Part shown: piece by piece, positions 35,021 to 44,471 of the stretch
Layout: each line of letters opens with the position of its first letter
How positions within the stretch are numbered: the first letter of the stretch is position 1
Translations under genes and position numbers: made by a program
From: Pseudomonas botevensis
Lineage (GTDB): Bacteria; Pseudomonadota; Gammaproteobacteria; Pseudomonadales; Pseudomonadaceae
Assembly: GCF_019145475.1 (NCBI RefSeq)
Contig: NZ_JAHTKI010000002.1
Coordinates: 348,237 to 412,236 of the forward strand
DNA length: 64,000 bases
Reading direction: 5' to 3'
Notes under the pieces: generated by a model
Database searches by the model: none
The model's input: only the letters and a program-made list of their open reading frames with translations
Told to the model about the DNA's origin: nothing

Positions 35021-35302
35021 GGCGTTAATTGGGTTATCGACGGGGAGCTGACCATTTACACCGTCGCAGAGCTCAAGGCTGAGTTGTTGCCCTCGCTCGC
35101 GCCGAACGGCGACGTCGAAGTGGATCTTGCCCTCGTCAACGAGATCGACAGCGCCGGCGTTCAGTTACTCCTGGCGCTACGGCAAGCCGTCACGGCGTGC
35201 GGGAATGCGCTGCACATGAAGGGTGCTAGCCCGGCAGTACGCGACGCGCTGCAGTTGTGCAATCTCGCGCATGTGTTTGATGGTCACGCGAGCCTCATTT
35301 GA
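34991..35302 (+). CDS. STAS-domain protein
   Basis: A 103-residue STAS domain like SpoIIAA-type anti-sigma-factor antagonists: NWVIDGELTIYTVAELKAELL, then VEVDLALVNEIDSAGVQLLLALRQAV. The serine of IDSAGV is the position phosphorylated in SpoIIAA. STAS proteins occur in several non-flagellar chemosensory operons with unclear roles. It lies between cheY and cheA, and a hairpin spans its translation start. No anti-sigma or phosphatase partner is nearby. Confidence 0.87.
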   Translation: MAIVNQCPEGGVNWVIDGELTIYTVAELKAELLPSLAPNGDVEVDLALVNEIDSAGVQLLLALRQAVTACGNALHMKGASPAVRDALQLCNLAHVFDGHASLI

Positions 35303-35335
35303 GGCTCGCAAATTCAAAGGGCAGTTGGACGATCC

Positions 35336-37531
35336 ATGGATATCAACCTCGATTCCGCGTTGCAGACCTACATCGTCGAAGCCCGCGATCTACTCCACCA
35401 GATGGAGGAAGCGTTGCTCGTTCTGGAAAACGACCCGAACGACAGCGACACGGTCGACAGCTTGTTTCGCGGTGCGCACACCATCAAGGGGTCGGCCGGC
35501 CTGTTCGGTTTGACCCCCATCGTCAGCTTCACCCATGGCGTGGAAGACCTACTCGATCGCGTGCGGGATGCGACGCTGAACATCGACAGCGCGTTGATTG
35601 CCTTGCTACTGGCATGCACGGACCATATTTGCGAACTCGTCGATGTCGTCGCCGAGCGCAGCGCCAGCCTTGATGCGCAGGCAGTACAGCGCGAAAACGC
35701 CCTGCGTGAACGGCTGATGACGTATCAGGTTTCGACACCAACGAGTCCAGATACGTGGGTGCGCCAGTCTGTGATCGACGATTCTGCAGTGCGGGCAGCC
35801 AATCTCGACTGGCATATTTCCCTGCGCTTCGGTGAGCAGGTTTATCGCAATGGCATGGACCCGTTTTCGTTCCTTCGCTATCTGAACACCCTCGGCGAAA
35901 TCCTCCATATCGTCACCACTACGACGGCCATGCCTGCCTTGCCTGAGATGGACCCTGAGTCCTGCTATCTCGGCTTCGACATCCGTTTTCGCTCCGCTCA
36001 AACGTTTGAAACGATCAACGAGGCTTTCGATTTCGTGCGCGACGATTGCGCCGTGCACATCCTGTCGCCGCGCGCTTCATTGAGTGAGTTTGCAGCCTTG
36101 CTGGGGCAACTTCCGGAAAGTCGCGATCACGCCGAGCGTTTGTTGGTGGAGTCCGGTTCGCTGCTGCCGGGAGAACTCGACAGCGTACAGAGCCAGTTAC
36201 CTACGCAGCCGAGCCCATCAACGGATCTCGAACTGCCTGCTGATCCCGTCCAGTTGCGCGGTGATTCCGCCCCCCAGGCCACCGCACGCGAGCAAAAGAG
36301 CCGGGAAAGTCGTTATGTCAGAGTGCATGCCGACAAACTGGAAGAGCTGATCAACCTGGTGGGCGAACTGGTCATCGCCGGGGCAGGCGCGAAGTTGCTG
36401 GCGAGCTATAACCCCGAGTCTGAGCTGCGCGATGCCACGGCAGCGGTGGCGGAGCTGGTCGAGAAGACCCTCGATTGCGCGCTCAGAATGCGCATGGTAC
36501 CCATCGGTGACACGTTCAGCCGCTTTCAGCGAGTGGTTCGCGATGTCAGCAAGGAGCTTGGCAAAGACATCGAGCTTGAGATCAGTGGTGGCGAAACCGA
36601 ACTGGACAAGACCGTCGTCGAGCGTATCGGCGACCCGCTGATGCACCTGATCCGCAATGCACTGGATCACGGTATCGAGGCCCCGGCGGTGCGCCAGGCC
36701 AACGGCAAGCAGGCCAGGGGCCGACTGCGCCTCAATGCGTTTCACGATGCCGGCAACATTGTCGTGGAGATCATCGACGACGGCAGAGGCTTGGACCGTG
36801 AACGCATTCTGGAAAAGGGCCGCGAGCGCAATCTCGTGCCTGCCGGGGCGACGCCGAGTGATTCGGACATCTACAACCTGATCTTCGAACCCGGTTTTTC
36901 AACCGCCGAGGCGGTTACCAACCTGTCCGGCCGAGGCGTCGGCATGGACGTCGTGAAGCGCAATATCACGGCGCTGCGTGGCTCAATCGACCTGGACAGC
37001 CGAAGCGGCGAGGGCACGACCGTGCGAATCCGCCTGCCGCTGACACTGGCGATCATCGATGGCTTCCTGGTGGGTGTAGGCGAGGCCTTCTACGTCATCC
37101 CCCTGGAGCGCGTGCAGGAATGCATGGAGCTGACGTCTGCCGCCAACGACGCAGCCCGCCGCTGCGGTTACATCGATCTGCGCGGCGAGGTGCTGCCGCT
37201 GCTGTTCATGCACGACTACTTCTCGATTGAAGAGGCAGGCGCGGGCAGTCGCCGGCAGAACGTGGTGGTCGTGCATCACCTGAGCAAAAAAATCGGGCTC
37301 GTGGTGGATGAGCTGATGGGCGAGTACCAGACCGTTATCAAACCGCTGGGCAAACTCTTCGGTGCGCTTCACGGGTTTGGCGGATCAAGCATTCTGGGCA
37401 ACGGCGCGATTGCCCTGATTCTGGATATTCCGGCCTTGCTCACGCGCTTGTCTGAAGACAGCCGAGCCTGCGTCTCCAAAAGCACAACCACATCCGAATC
37501 TCTTTCCGTTTCGCAGGGGCAACGCTCATGA
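35336..37531 (+). CDS. cheA: Chemotaxis histidine kinase CheA
   Basis: A 731-residue kinase. The P1 HPt domain has His48 in RGAHTIKGSAG. A second HPt-like/P2 region covers 130-310. The P3 dimerisation domain starts near ESRYVRVHADKLEELINLVGEL. The P4 ATPase has HLIRNALDHGIEAP, DDGRGLD and GRGVGMDVVKRNI. The P5 CheW-like domain is at the C-terminus (VGVGEAFYVIPLERVQECMEL). It overlaps the next receptor gene by 4 bp. It is the kinase core of a chemosensory system separate from any flagellar genes. Confidence 0.95.
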   Translation: MDINLDSALQTYIVEARDLLHQMEEALLVLENDPNDSDTVDSLFRGAHTIKGSAGLFGLTPIVSFTHGVEDLLDRVRDATLNIDSALIALLLACTDHICELVDVVAERSASLDAQAVQRENALRERLMTYQVSTPTSPDTWVRQSVIDDSAVRAANLDWHISLRFGEQVYRNGMDPFSFLRYLNTLGEILHIVTTTTAMPALPEMDPESCYLGFDIRFRSAQTFETINEAFDFVRDDCAVHILSPRASLSEFAALLGQLPESRDHAERLLVESGSLLPGELDSVQSQLPTQPSPSTDLELPADPVQLRGDSAPQATAREQKSRESRYVRVHADKLEELINLVGELVIAGAGAKLLASYNPESELRDATAAVAELVEKTLDCALRMRMVPIGDTFSRFQRVVRDVSKELGKDIELEISGGETELDKTVVERIGDPLMHLIRNALDHGIEAPAVRQANGKQARGRLRLNAFHDAGNIVVEIIDDGRGLDRERILEKGRERNLVPAGATPSDSDIYNLIFEPGFSTAEAVTNLSGRGVGMDVVKRNITALRGSIDLDSRSGEGTTVRIRLPLTLAIIDGFLVGVGEAFYVIPLERVQECMELTSAANDAARRCGYIDLRGEVLPLLFMHDYFSIEEAGAGSRRQNVVVVHHLSKKIGLVVDELMGEYQTVIKPLGKLFGALHGFGGSSILGNGAIALILDIPALLTRLSEDSRACVSKSTTTSESLSVSQGQRS

Positions 37532-39168
37532 ACTGGTTCTATAACCTGAAAATATCCACCAAGCTGCTGACGTCTTTCATGCTCGTGCTGGTGCTCACGG
37601 CGGGAATGGGGATCTTCGCGGTCTTTCAACTGCAACAGGTGAATTCCAGTTCTACCGACATGAAGGAGAACTGGATCCCGTCGATCCGGCTCGCCGCCGG
37701 CATGCGTTTTTATGCGAGCCAGTACCGTACCCGCGAACTGCGCAACGTGCTGGCTGATGATCTGCGGGAAAAAGCCGTACAGGAAAAGCAGGCTGCCGAA
37801 TCCCGGCATGAGATGGACGAACGGATTCAGCGATACAAGCAACTGGTCAGCGACGAGAACGAACGCCAGATCTATGAATCGGTGATAGACGATTGGAACA
37901 CCTACCTGAAGTTGAGCCAGTCGGTGTTCGAACTCTCGCGCACCGATCGGCCACGGGAGGCCGAAGCTCTGCTCACCGGCGAATCGAAAGAGGTCTCCGA
38001 CAGCCTCTCCACCAAACTGCAACAGCTCGTTCAGCTCAATGACGACGGGGCTGCAGCCGCCAGCGACCAGGGTGACCAGATTTACAGCAACGCGCGCTTG
38101 TCGATCCTCGTGGCGCTGGCTGTCGCCTTGGGTGTCGGGTTGTTCCTGGCCTTTTTCATCGCACGGATCATTTCCCGCCCATTGATCAATGCCGCCGAGG
38201 TTGCCAGCCGTCTCGCCGAAGGCGACCTGACCCCGAACGTGATCGTCACCTCGCGCGACGAGACCGGTGTTTTGCTGGGCGCCATGGACAACATGATCGG
38301 CAAACTCTCGCACATCATCGGCGAAGTACGTAACGCTTCTGACAATCTGGCCAGCGCCTCGGAGCAAGTCAGTGCCACGGCACAATCCATGAGTCAGGCC
38401 ACTAGCGAACAAGCCGCCAGCGTCGAAGAAACCAGCGCTTCGATCGAGCAAATGAGTGCGAGCATCAACCAGAACACCGACAACGCACGTGTGACCGACG
38501 GCATGGCCAGCAAAGCCGCCCGTGAAGCGACTGAAGGTGGCCAGTCGGTGCAGCAGACCGTCATTGCGATGAAGAAGATCGCTCAGCGCATCAGTATCAT
38601 TGACGACATTGCTTATCAGACCAACTTGCTGGCGCTCAACGCCGCCATTGAAGCAGCGCGGGCGGGTGAGCATGGCAAGGGTTTCGCCGTGGTAGCCGCC
38701 GAAGTACGCAAACTGGCCGAGCGCAGTCAGGTAGCCGCCCAAGAGATTGGCGAGCTGTCGACGAGCAGCGTGGAAATGGCTGAGAAGGCCGGCAGTCTGC
38801 TCAATGAAATGGTGCCTTCGATCAACAAGACCAGTGATCTGGTACAGGAAATCAGCGCCGCCTCCGAAGAACAGGCCGCCGGTGTCGGGCAGATCAATAC
38901 CGCCATGGCGCAACTCAATCAGGTCACTCAGCAAAACGCCTCGAGCAGCGAAGAGCTGGCTGCGACCGCCGAGGAAATGAGCAGTCAGGCTGAGCAATTA
39001 CAGGAAGCAATGAGCTTCTTCACTCTCTCCACCACGACATCCTCTGCCCCCCGAGCACGCGCAGCAACACCACCCCGTTCGGCGCCGTCGAGCCCGACAG
39101 CCGTTCCGAGCTTTCGACCGGTTGCTGCCAGCGCAGCGATTTCGGAACACGAATTCACGCGATTCTGA
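37528..39168 (+). CDS. Methyl-accepting chemotaxis protein with 4HB sensor
   Basis: A 546-residue receptor. TM1 is at about 12-31 (STKLLTSFMLVLVLTAGMG), a periplasmic four-helix-bundle domain spans 35-188, and TM2 is near 189-212. A HAMP follows, then a signalling domain with [24 protein letters not shown]. After a Pro/Ala/Ser-rich linker the protein ends EFTRF, which fits the x-[HFYW]-x-x-[HFYW] pattern of CheR/CheB-docking pentapeptides. It is inside the che operon next to cheR and cheB, so that use is plausible. Its ligand is unknown. Confidence 0.92.
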   Translation: MNWFYNLKISTKLLTSFMLVLVLTAGMGIFAVFQLQQVNSSSTDMKENWIPSIRLAAGMRFYASQYRTRELRNVLADDLREKAVQEKQAAESRHEMDERIQRYKQLVSDENERQIYESVIDDWNTYLKLSQSVFELSRTDRPREAEALLTGESKEVSDSLSTKLQQLVQLNDDGAAAASDQGDQIYSNARLSILVALAVALGVGLFLAFFIARIISRPLINAAEVASRLAEGDLTPNVIVTSRDETGVLLGAMDNMIGKLSHIIGEVRNASDNLASASEQVSATAQSMSQATSEQAASVEETSASIEQMSASINQNTDNARVTDGMASKAAREATEGGQSVQQTVIAMKKIAQRISIIDDIAYQTNLLALNAAIEAARAGEHGKGFAVVAAEVRKLAERSQVAAQEIGELSTSSVEMAEKAGSLLNEMVPSINKTSDLVQEISAASEEQAAGVGQINTAMAQLNQVTQQNASSSEELAATAEEMSSQAEQLQEAMSFFTLSTTTSSAPRARAATPPRSAPSSPTAVPSFRPVAASAAISEHEFTRF

Positions 39169-39180
39169 CGGGAGCATGTC

Positions 39181-39714
39181 ATGAAGGGTTTGGCAGATAA
39201 AAGCCGTGTGCAAACACCTCCTGAGGGCGACGGTCAGTACCTGACGTTTACCTCGGGCGGCGAGATGTATGCCATCGCCATTCTAGGGATCAAAGAGATC
39301 ATCGAGTATGGCGGTTTGACCGTGGTGCCGATGATGCCCGACTTTGTGCGTGGGGTGATCAACCTGCGGGGCGCGGTCGTGCCGGTCATTGATCTGGCGG
39401 CACGATTCGGTCAGCCCAATGCAAGCTTGAGCCGGCGCAGTTGCGTGGTGATTGTCGAGGGGCACTCCGAAGCCGAAGGGCGTCAGGACATCGGTCTGTT
39501 GGTGGATGCGGTGTCCGCTGTGCTGGATATCGCCGCCAGCGACGTCGAGCCTGCGCCGAACTTCGGCGCCCGGATCAACGCCGAATTCATCAGCGGAATG
39601 GCGCGCATGGATGGCAAGTTCGTCATTGTGCTCAACGTTGACCGCGTGTTGTCGGTGGACGACATGGCGGTGATAGGCACTGCTTGCGCCCCGGCTCATC
39701 CGGAGCCAGCGTGA
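39181..39714 (+). CDS. cheW: CheW coupling protein
   Basis: A 177-residue adaptor with one CheW domain: QYLTFTSGGEMYAIAILGIKEIIEYG, PDFVRGVINLRGAVVPVIDLAARFG and DGKFVIVLNVDRVLS. It couples receptors to CheA. It lies 12 bp after the receptor gene within the operon. Confidence 0.93.
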   Translation: MKGLADKSRVQTPPEGDGQYLTFTSGGEMYAIAILGIKEIIEYGGLTVVPMMPDFVRGVINLRGAVVPVIDLAARFGQPNASLSRRSCVVIVEGHSEAEGRQDIGLLVDAVSAVLDIAASDVEPAPNFGARINAEFISGMARMDGKFVIVLNVDRVLSVDDMAVIGTACAPAHPEPA

Positions 39715-39751
39715 GAGCCGTCGATGAACGCTTTTGGCGCGGGGTTGCTGC

Positions 39752-40558
39752 GTGAATACGATTGTCTTGCACGACAGTGAGTTTCGGCAGTTCCAGTCCT
39801 GGCTTCACCGCGCCGCCGGCATCAGCCTTTCAGAAGCGAAAAAGCCACTGGTGGCGGGGCGTCTGTTCAAGCGTCTGCGCCACTATGAGTTCAATAGCTA
39901 TGGCGAGTATTTAACCCTGATCATGGGGCGCGACGGCGCTGCGGAATTGCAGGTCGCGCTGGATATGCTGACCACCAACGAGACCTACTTCTTCCGCGAA
40001 CCCAAACATTTTGAGTTCCTGCGCGAAGTGGTCTTGCCTGAGGTCAGGGGCGGCCAGCCGCTTCGGGTCTGGAGCGCGGCCTGTTCTTCCGGCGAGGAGC
40101 CTTACAGTCTGGCCATGACCTTGGCCGAAGGCCTGGGGAGCAAACCCTGGGAGATCGTCGCCTCGGATATCAGCACCCAGGTATTGGCGCGCGCCTGCAC
40201 CGGTCATTACCCGATGACGCGCACCAGCACGTTACCGCGTGAGCTGTTGGTCAAATATTGCCTTAAAGGCATCGGGCGCCAGGAAGGGACGTTCCTGGTA
40301 GAGGCCGGATTGCGCAGTCGCATTCAGTTTTTGCAAGTGAACCTGAATGAGCCGCTGGCGCCGATGGGTGAGTTCGAGGTGATTTTTCTGCGCAACGTGA
40401 TGATCTACTTTGAAATGGAAACCAAGCGCCGGGTGGTGGCGCGCATGCTGCCGCTGCTCAAACCCGGCGGTTATCTGATTGTCAGTCACTCCGAAAGCCT
40501 CAACGGCGTGTGCGAAAGCCTGCAATTGGTTGCACCGTCCATTTATCGAAAACCATAA
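39752..40558 (+). CDS. cheR: CheR protein-glutamate methyltransferase
   Basis: A 268-residue methyltransferase that methylates receptor glutamates with S-adenosylmethionine. The N-terminal helical domain (HDSEFRQFQSWLHRAAGISL) is followed by MLTTNETYFFREPKHFEFL and the SAM motif WSAACSSGEEPYSLAM, then VIFLRNVMIYF and GGYLIVSHSESL. I place the start at the GTG at 39752 with GGGG upstream; a TTG six codons earlier gives a less usual start. It precedes cheD by 2 bp. Confidence 0.93.
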   Translation: MNTIVLHDSEFRQFQSWLHRAAGISLSEAKKPLVAGRLFKRLRHYEFNSYGEYLTLIMGRDGAAELQVALDMLTTNETYFFREPKHFEFLREVVLPEVRGGQPLRVWSAACSSGEEPYSLAMTLAEGLGSKPWEIVASDISTQVLARACTGHYPMTRTSTLPRELLVKYCLKGIGRQEGTFLVEAGLRSRIQFLQVNLNEPLAPMGEFEVIFLRNVMIYFEMETKRRVVARMLPLLKPGGYLIVSHSESLNGVCESLQLVAPSIYRKP

Positions 40559-40560
40559 AT

Positions 40561-41067
40561 ATGGCCAGACCCATCCCACCGCAACCGGCAGAGGTCTACC
40601 TCGAGATCGGGGCGATCTATTTCGGACAGGCCGGCACGCGCATCACCACGTTGCTCGGTTCATGCGTGGCGTTGACGTTCTGGCACCCCACATTGCGCGT
40701 CGGCGGGATGTGTCATTGCTTGCTGCCAAGCCGGCGCAACGGCCAACCACCGTTGGACGGTAAATACGTCGATGAGGCTGTGCAGTTGTTGCTCAATGCC
40801 ATGGCGAAGTGCCGTCGCCCCGTCAGCGAGTACCAAGTGAAACTGTTCGGGGCCGGCAATATGTTTCCTAGCATCGTCGGATCGGGGCCGCAGGTCGATG
40901 TGGCAGGGCGCAATGCCGAGGCCGCACGAGAAAAAGCGGCGAGCCTGGGGCTACAGATAGTCGCTGAAGATACCGGCGGCTGGGGTCATCGAAAAGTGGT
41001 GTTCGATTTGGCCAGCGGGCATGTCTGGGTCCGTCACGAACGCATCAACAACAGAAGAATGAAATGA
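40561..41067 (+). CDS. cheD: CheD receptor glutamine deamidase
   Basis: A 168-residue enzyme that deamidates receptor glutamines. The catalytic Cys is in [13 protein letters not shown] and the His in [23 protein letters not shown] and the C-terminal [16 protein letters not shown] complete the family pattern. The ATG at 40561 directly follows the cheR stop; an in-frame ATG inside cheR is less likely. Its last codons overlap cheB by 4 bp. Confidence 0.93.
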   Translation: MARPIPPQPAEVYLEIGAIYFGQAGTRITTLLGSCVALTFWHPTLRVGGMCHCLLPSRRNGQPPLDGKYVDEAVQLLLNAMAKCRRPVSEYQVKLFGAGNMFPSIVGSGPQVDVAGRNAEAAREKAASLGLQIVAEDTGGWGHRKVVFDLASGHVWVRHERINNRRMK

Positions 41068-42164
41068 ATCCGATCAAGGTTTTGGTGGTGGACGACTCTG
41101 CGGTCGTTCGCCAGGTGATGCAGGCCATTCTTGACGCCGAGCCAGATATCCAGGTTATTGGTGTGGCCTCGGACCCACTGTTTGCCATCGAGCGCATGCG
41201 CAAAGAATGGCCGGATGTCGTGGTACTGGATGTGGAGATGCCACGGATGGATGGCATCACGTTCCTGCGCAAGATCATGGCTGAACGACCGACGCCGGTG
41301 ATCATCTGTTCATCTCTGACCGAGAAGGGCGCGCAGACAACCCTGCAAGCTCTGGCGGCGGGTGCGGTGGATATCATCACCAAGCCGAGCATGGGCTTGA
41401 AGAACTTTCTGATGGAGTCTGCCAGCGAGTTGGTGCGCGCCGTGCGTGGCGCCAAACAGGTAAACATGCGCAATCTCAGTCGGGCACACGCAGCACATGA
41501 CGCCACGACAGATCAGCCGCCCCCCAAAACCATTGCCGTCAATCCGCGCTATAACGCCGACGCCATCCTGCCGTCAGGCGATGGCCATGCCATGGTCGCC
41601 ACGACAGAAAGAATCGTTGCGCTGGGCACCTCCACCGGGGGAACGCAAGCGCTGGAATACGTGCTGACCCGCTTGCCCAGAGTCTGTCCAGGCATCGTGA
41701 TCGTCCAGCACATGCCGGAAAAATTCACCGCATCCTTTGCCACCAGGCTCAACGATATTTCACAAATCGAAGTCCGCGAGGCTCGTAACAACGATCGCGT
41801 CTTGCCGGGCACCGCGCTGCTGGCACCAGGTGGCAAGCACTTGCTGCTCAAACGCAGCGGCGCGTTATATCTGGTCGAGGTGCGCGACGGTCCCTGCGTC
41901 AACCGCCATCGACCTTCGGTGGATGTACTGTTTCGCTCGGTGGCCAAGTTTGCCGGACGCAACGCAACGGGAATCATCATGACGGGCATGGGCGATGACG
42001 GTGCCCGGGGTCTCAAGGAAATGGCCGAGGCCGGGGCCAACACCTACGCCCAGGATCAAGCGAGTTGTGTCGTGTTTGGAATGCCCAAAGAGGCGATCAA
42101 GCTGGGAGGGGTAAAGAAGGTCCTGGAGTTGCGGCAGATTCCGGGGGCAATTGTTGGTGGGTGA
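41064..42164 (+). CDS. cheB: CheB protein-glutamate methylesterase
   Basis: A 366-residue methylesterase/response regulator. The receiver has Asp56 in [13 protein letters not shown]. The catalytic domain has Ser190 in [11 protein letters not shown], His216 in [11 protein letters not shown] and Asp312 in [12 protein letters not shown], a complete triad. It removes methyl groups from receptors once phosphorylated by CheA. It is the last gene of the chemosensory operon. Confidence 0.95.
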   Translation: MNPIKVLVVDDSAVVRQVMQAILDAEPDIQVIGVASDPLFAIERMRKEWPDVVVLDVEMPRMDGITFLRKIMAERPTPVIICSSLTEKGAQTTLQALAAGAVDIITKPSMGLKNFLMESASELVRAVRGAKQVNMRNLSRAHAAHDATTDQPPPKTIAVNPRYNADAILPSGDGHAMVATTERIVALGTSTGGTQALEYVLTRLPRVCPGIVIVQHMPEKFTASFATRLNDISQIEVREARNNDRVLPGTALLAPGGKHLLLKRSGALYLVEVRDGPCVNRHRPSVDVLFRSVAKFAGRNATGIIMTGMGDDGARGLKEMAEAGANTYAQDQASCVVFGMPKEAIKLGGVKKVLELRQIPGAIVGG

Positions 42165-42253
42165 AGCGGCGGTATTATCCGGACGCGTCGCTGTCGCTGC
42201 GATGTGTCATTCTCCGCCACGGACGTGCCAGCGATCTCGATGCTCGAATCGGG

Positions 42254-43165
42254 CTATTGTCCCATCAATCCCTCTTCAGATCCGTCGTGGCTTTTGTCGT
42301 CTCGAGGCGAGCGTCCAAAATAACTTTTGTAGGCGCGACTGAAAGCCGCCTCGGACTCGTAGCCGATCGCGAAACCCACCTCGCCGATCCGGCTGTCCTT
42401 TTTGGCCAGCATCGATTTCGCCAGGCTCAGGCGCCATTCATTCTGGTAGCGCAGCGGCGAGCGTCCAACCAATGAGCTGAATCGCTCGCAGAAGCTGGAT
42501 CGAGACATCCCCGCGATGGCCGCAAGAGCATCGATCCGCCATTGCTGTCCGGGCTTTTCGTGTATGGCCCTCAGCGTTCGCGCAATGCGTTCGTCAGACA
42601 AGCCCCCGAGCCACCCCGACGCCATGCCCTGTTGAACCCAGGTGCGGAGGATACGAATGACGATGAGGTCAATGAGACGTGAAATCATCAACGCACCGCC
42701 GGGCTGTGAGTCATCGGACTCGATCAGTATGAAATGCAGGATGTTTTGCGCCCACGCTGCCGCTTCGGTTTGCTTGATATGAATGAGCGATGGCAAGGCG
42801 AACACCATCGCCTGGAAACTGCTGGCATCAAACCAGAAGCGACAGATGATCAGCGCCGCAGGTCCCTGGGTGGCCATAATCCTCAGGGAGGAGGGGTCGT
42901 GGGGCAGCAGGAGAATGTCGCCCTTTTCAACAGTAATGATTTGCTTGTCGGCGCCTTCGATATGGAGTCGCCCGAGCTGCAGCACGCAGATATGTGAGCT
43001 TTTTGCATCCAGCTCCAAGCGTTTATCCATGTCCAGTGTTGCTGAGTAGACACGATCCCCTGTCAGGCGAATCTTGGCCAATACCTGCGAGAGCAGATCC
43101 CCCGTGGACAGCCCTTCCAATTTCAATTCCGGAAGAATGGTCAAGTTTTCCAGCAAATCAGTCAT
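42254..43165 (-). CDS. AraC-family regulator (cupin_6-type sensor)
   Basis: A 303-residue regulator. The N-terminal cupin-like half carries KSSHICVLQLGRLHIEG and VEKGDILLLPHD, as in the AraC_binding/Cupin_6 group. The C-terminal HTH has WRIDALAAIAGMSRSSFCERFSSLVGRSPLRY and IGEVGFAIGYESEAAFSRAYKSYFGRSP. It is divergent from a small membrane-protein gene with 124 bp between them, which is its most likely target. Ligand unknown. Confidence 0.9.
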   Translation of the reverse strand: MTDLLENLTILPELKLEGLSTGDLLSQVLAKIRLTGDRVYSATLDMDKRLELDAKSSHICVLQLGRLHIEGADKQIITVEKGDILLLPHDPSSLRIMATQGPAALIICRFWFDASSFQAMVFALPSLIHIKQTEAAAWAQNILHFILIESDDSQPGGALMISRLIDLIVIRILRTWVQQGMASGWLGGLSDERIARTLRAIHEKPGQQWRIDALAAIAGMSRSSFCERFSSLVGRSPLRYQNEWRLSLAKSMLAKKDSRIGEVGFAIGYESEAAFSRAYKSYFGRSPRDDKSHDGSEEGLMGQ

Positions 43166-43289
43166 GTCGGCATGGTCACGTGTTGAATAGTCTGAATGCC
43201 TGAATCATAAGGTTTTCAAACGACAAAATTGGCATTTCTGAAGCAAATTTTGCTTTTAACACATCATCCATAAAACAAGGATACATCGC

Positions 43290-43772
43290 ATGTTCGGGAT
43301 ATCTGCCCTCGGCTGGCTGCACACACTTGGAAGCCTGCCCGCCATTCCGCTGGCCGCCTATATGCTCTTCAAACACGGGCGCATCGTACCGAGGTCGCGA
43401 GCCGGGGCTGCCTATTTTGTCTTTATGCTGATCGGCGGTTGCACAGTGTTTCTGGTTGCTCGTCAGCCGATCAGTCCAGTGATCGGCGCCATAACACTGT
43501 TGTTACTGTTTGCCGGTTACGGAATAGGGTTCGTTCGCTGGCTGGGGCGAGCAGGGGTGTACCTTGAAACGATTCTCTTGAGCCTGACCGTGTTCTTCTT
43601 GATGGTTCCGACCGTCTCGGAAACCTTGCGTCGTGTTCCGGATGGCCACCCTGTTGTGACCGACCCGAATTCGCCTTTGCTCAAAGGCGTGCTGGGTTTC
43701 ATAGCGCTTGCGCTGGTCATGGGTGTCACGGCGCAGGTGGTATTCCTGCGACGTTCTGGAAGATCGAAGTGA
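43290..43772 (+). CDS. Small four- or five-helix membrane protein of unknown function
   Basis: A 160-residue hydrophobic protein. Hydrophobic segments lie at about 5-25, 40-57, 61-80, 90-107 and 132-152. A short polar stretch (RRVPDGHPVVTDPNSP) before the last helix is the only distinctive loop. I do not recognise a named family with certainty; DUF2306-like proteins have a similar layout. It is divergent from the AraC regulator and may be controlled by it. A few bases separate it from the next, unrelated gene. Confidence 0.7.
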   Translation: MFGISALGWLHTLGSLPAIPLAAYMLFKHGRIVPRSRAGAAYFVFMLIGGCTVFLVARQPISPVIGAITLLLLFAGYGIGFVRWLGRAGVYLETILLSLTVFFLMVPTVSETLRRVPDGHPVVTDPNSPLLKGVLGFIALALVMGVTAQVVFLRRSGRSK

Positions 43773-43805
43773 GTGATCACAATAGCCCTGATACGAGGAG
43801 CTCTT

Positions 43806-44471
43806 ATGACCAGAGTTTCCCCCGTCCCGCCAGCTCCATCAATCTTGCCGGCTGAAGAAAATAAACCGCAGGTGACGACCAGTGGGCCGGATTTCCACTC
43901 GCAATTGCAGGCTCAGTCCAACCCTCGTGAGCGGCAGCCCGATACAACACGCGCTCAGGGGCTACTGAATATGACCATGAACGTGTCACGCCGACCGGAA
44001 ATGGAAGCAATGCTTCAGTCATCGGAGTGGCGCAAGAATGCGGCCAGTGCAACGAACAAACCCGCTCGACCAGTGCCAGGTGCTCGAGCCAGTGGACTTG
44101 ATATTGCTGACTACAGTTTTCCGGATCGAGACGTGCAGGTCGATGGGGAGGTCGTCAAGCAGGCCTGCTTGAATGAGCACGGTAGCGAGTTCGCTCCAGA
44201 GTCCGTCGATGATCCGACCGCATGTACTCCCAACGGCGAAGAGAGCCAACTCAACTCTGACGTTATCGGTGGAGGAGGACTGAATGCGTTCGCCATTGCA
44301 GTGGCTTTGTCCCCAATCACGCTCACCTGGGTACCGATTGAAATTGTTCGAGCACCACTGCGATCACCCCGGATCCGGACCTGGCGGCGCAATCCGTTTG
44401 CAGCGCAGAGCCATCTTCCAGACACGTCGGATTCAGAGGCAGGAAGTCCCAAACCGGTTCTTGATACTTAA
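43806..44471 (+). CDS. Unrecognised 221-residue hydrophilic protein
   Basis: I recognise no family. The start has a strong Shine-Dalgarno (GAGGAG) and the protein begins with a Ser/Pro/Thr-rich, probably disordered region (MTRVSPVPPAPSI). A middle acidic part is followed by one short hydrophobic stretch near residues 165-186 (FAIAVALSPITLTWVPIEIV) and an Arg/Pro-rich tail. Such composition occurs in secreted or regulatory proteins, but no secretion genes are nearby and I make no functional claim. Its stop overlaps the stop of the converging beta-helix gene by 4 bp. Confidence 0.6.
   Translation: MTRVSPVPPAPSILPAEENKPQVTTSGPDFHSQLQAQSNPRERQPDTTRAQGLLNMTMNVSRRPEMEAMLQSSEWRKNAASATNKPARPVPGARASGLDIADYSFPDRDVQVDGEVVKQACLNEHGSEFAPESVDDPTACTPNGEESQLNSDVIGGGGLNAFAIAVALSPITLTWVPIEIVRAPLRSPRIRTWRRNPFAAQSHLPDTSDSEAGSPKPVLDT

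Noticed and set aside
37369..38997. A 542-codon open frame on the minus strand.
   Set aside because: Antisense to the 4HB chemoreceptor; low-complexity translation without motifs.
39724..39780. An 18-codon frame starting with ATG between cheW and cheR.
   Set aside because: It overlaps the cheR start in another frame, and the cheR sequence explains the region.
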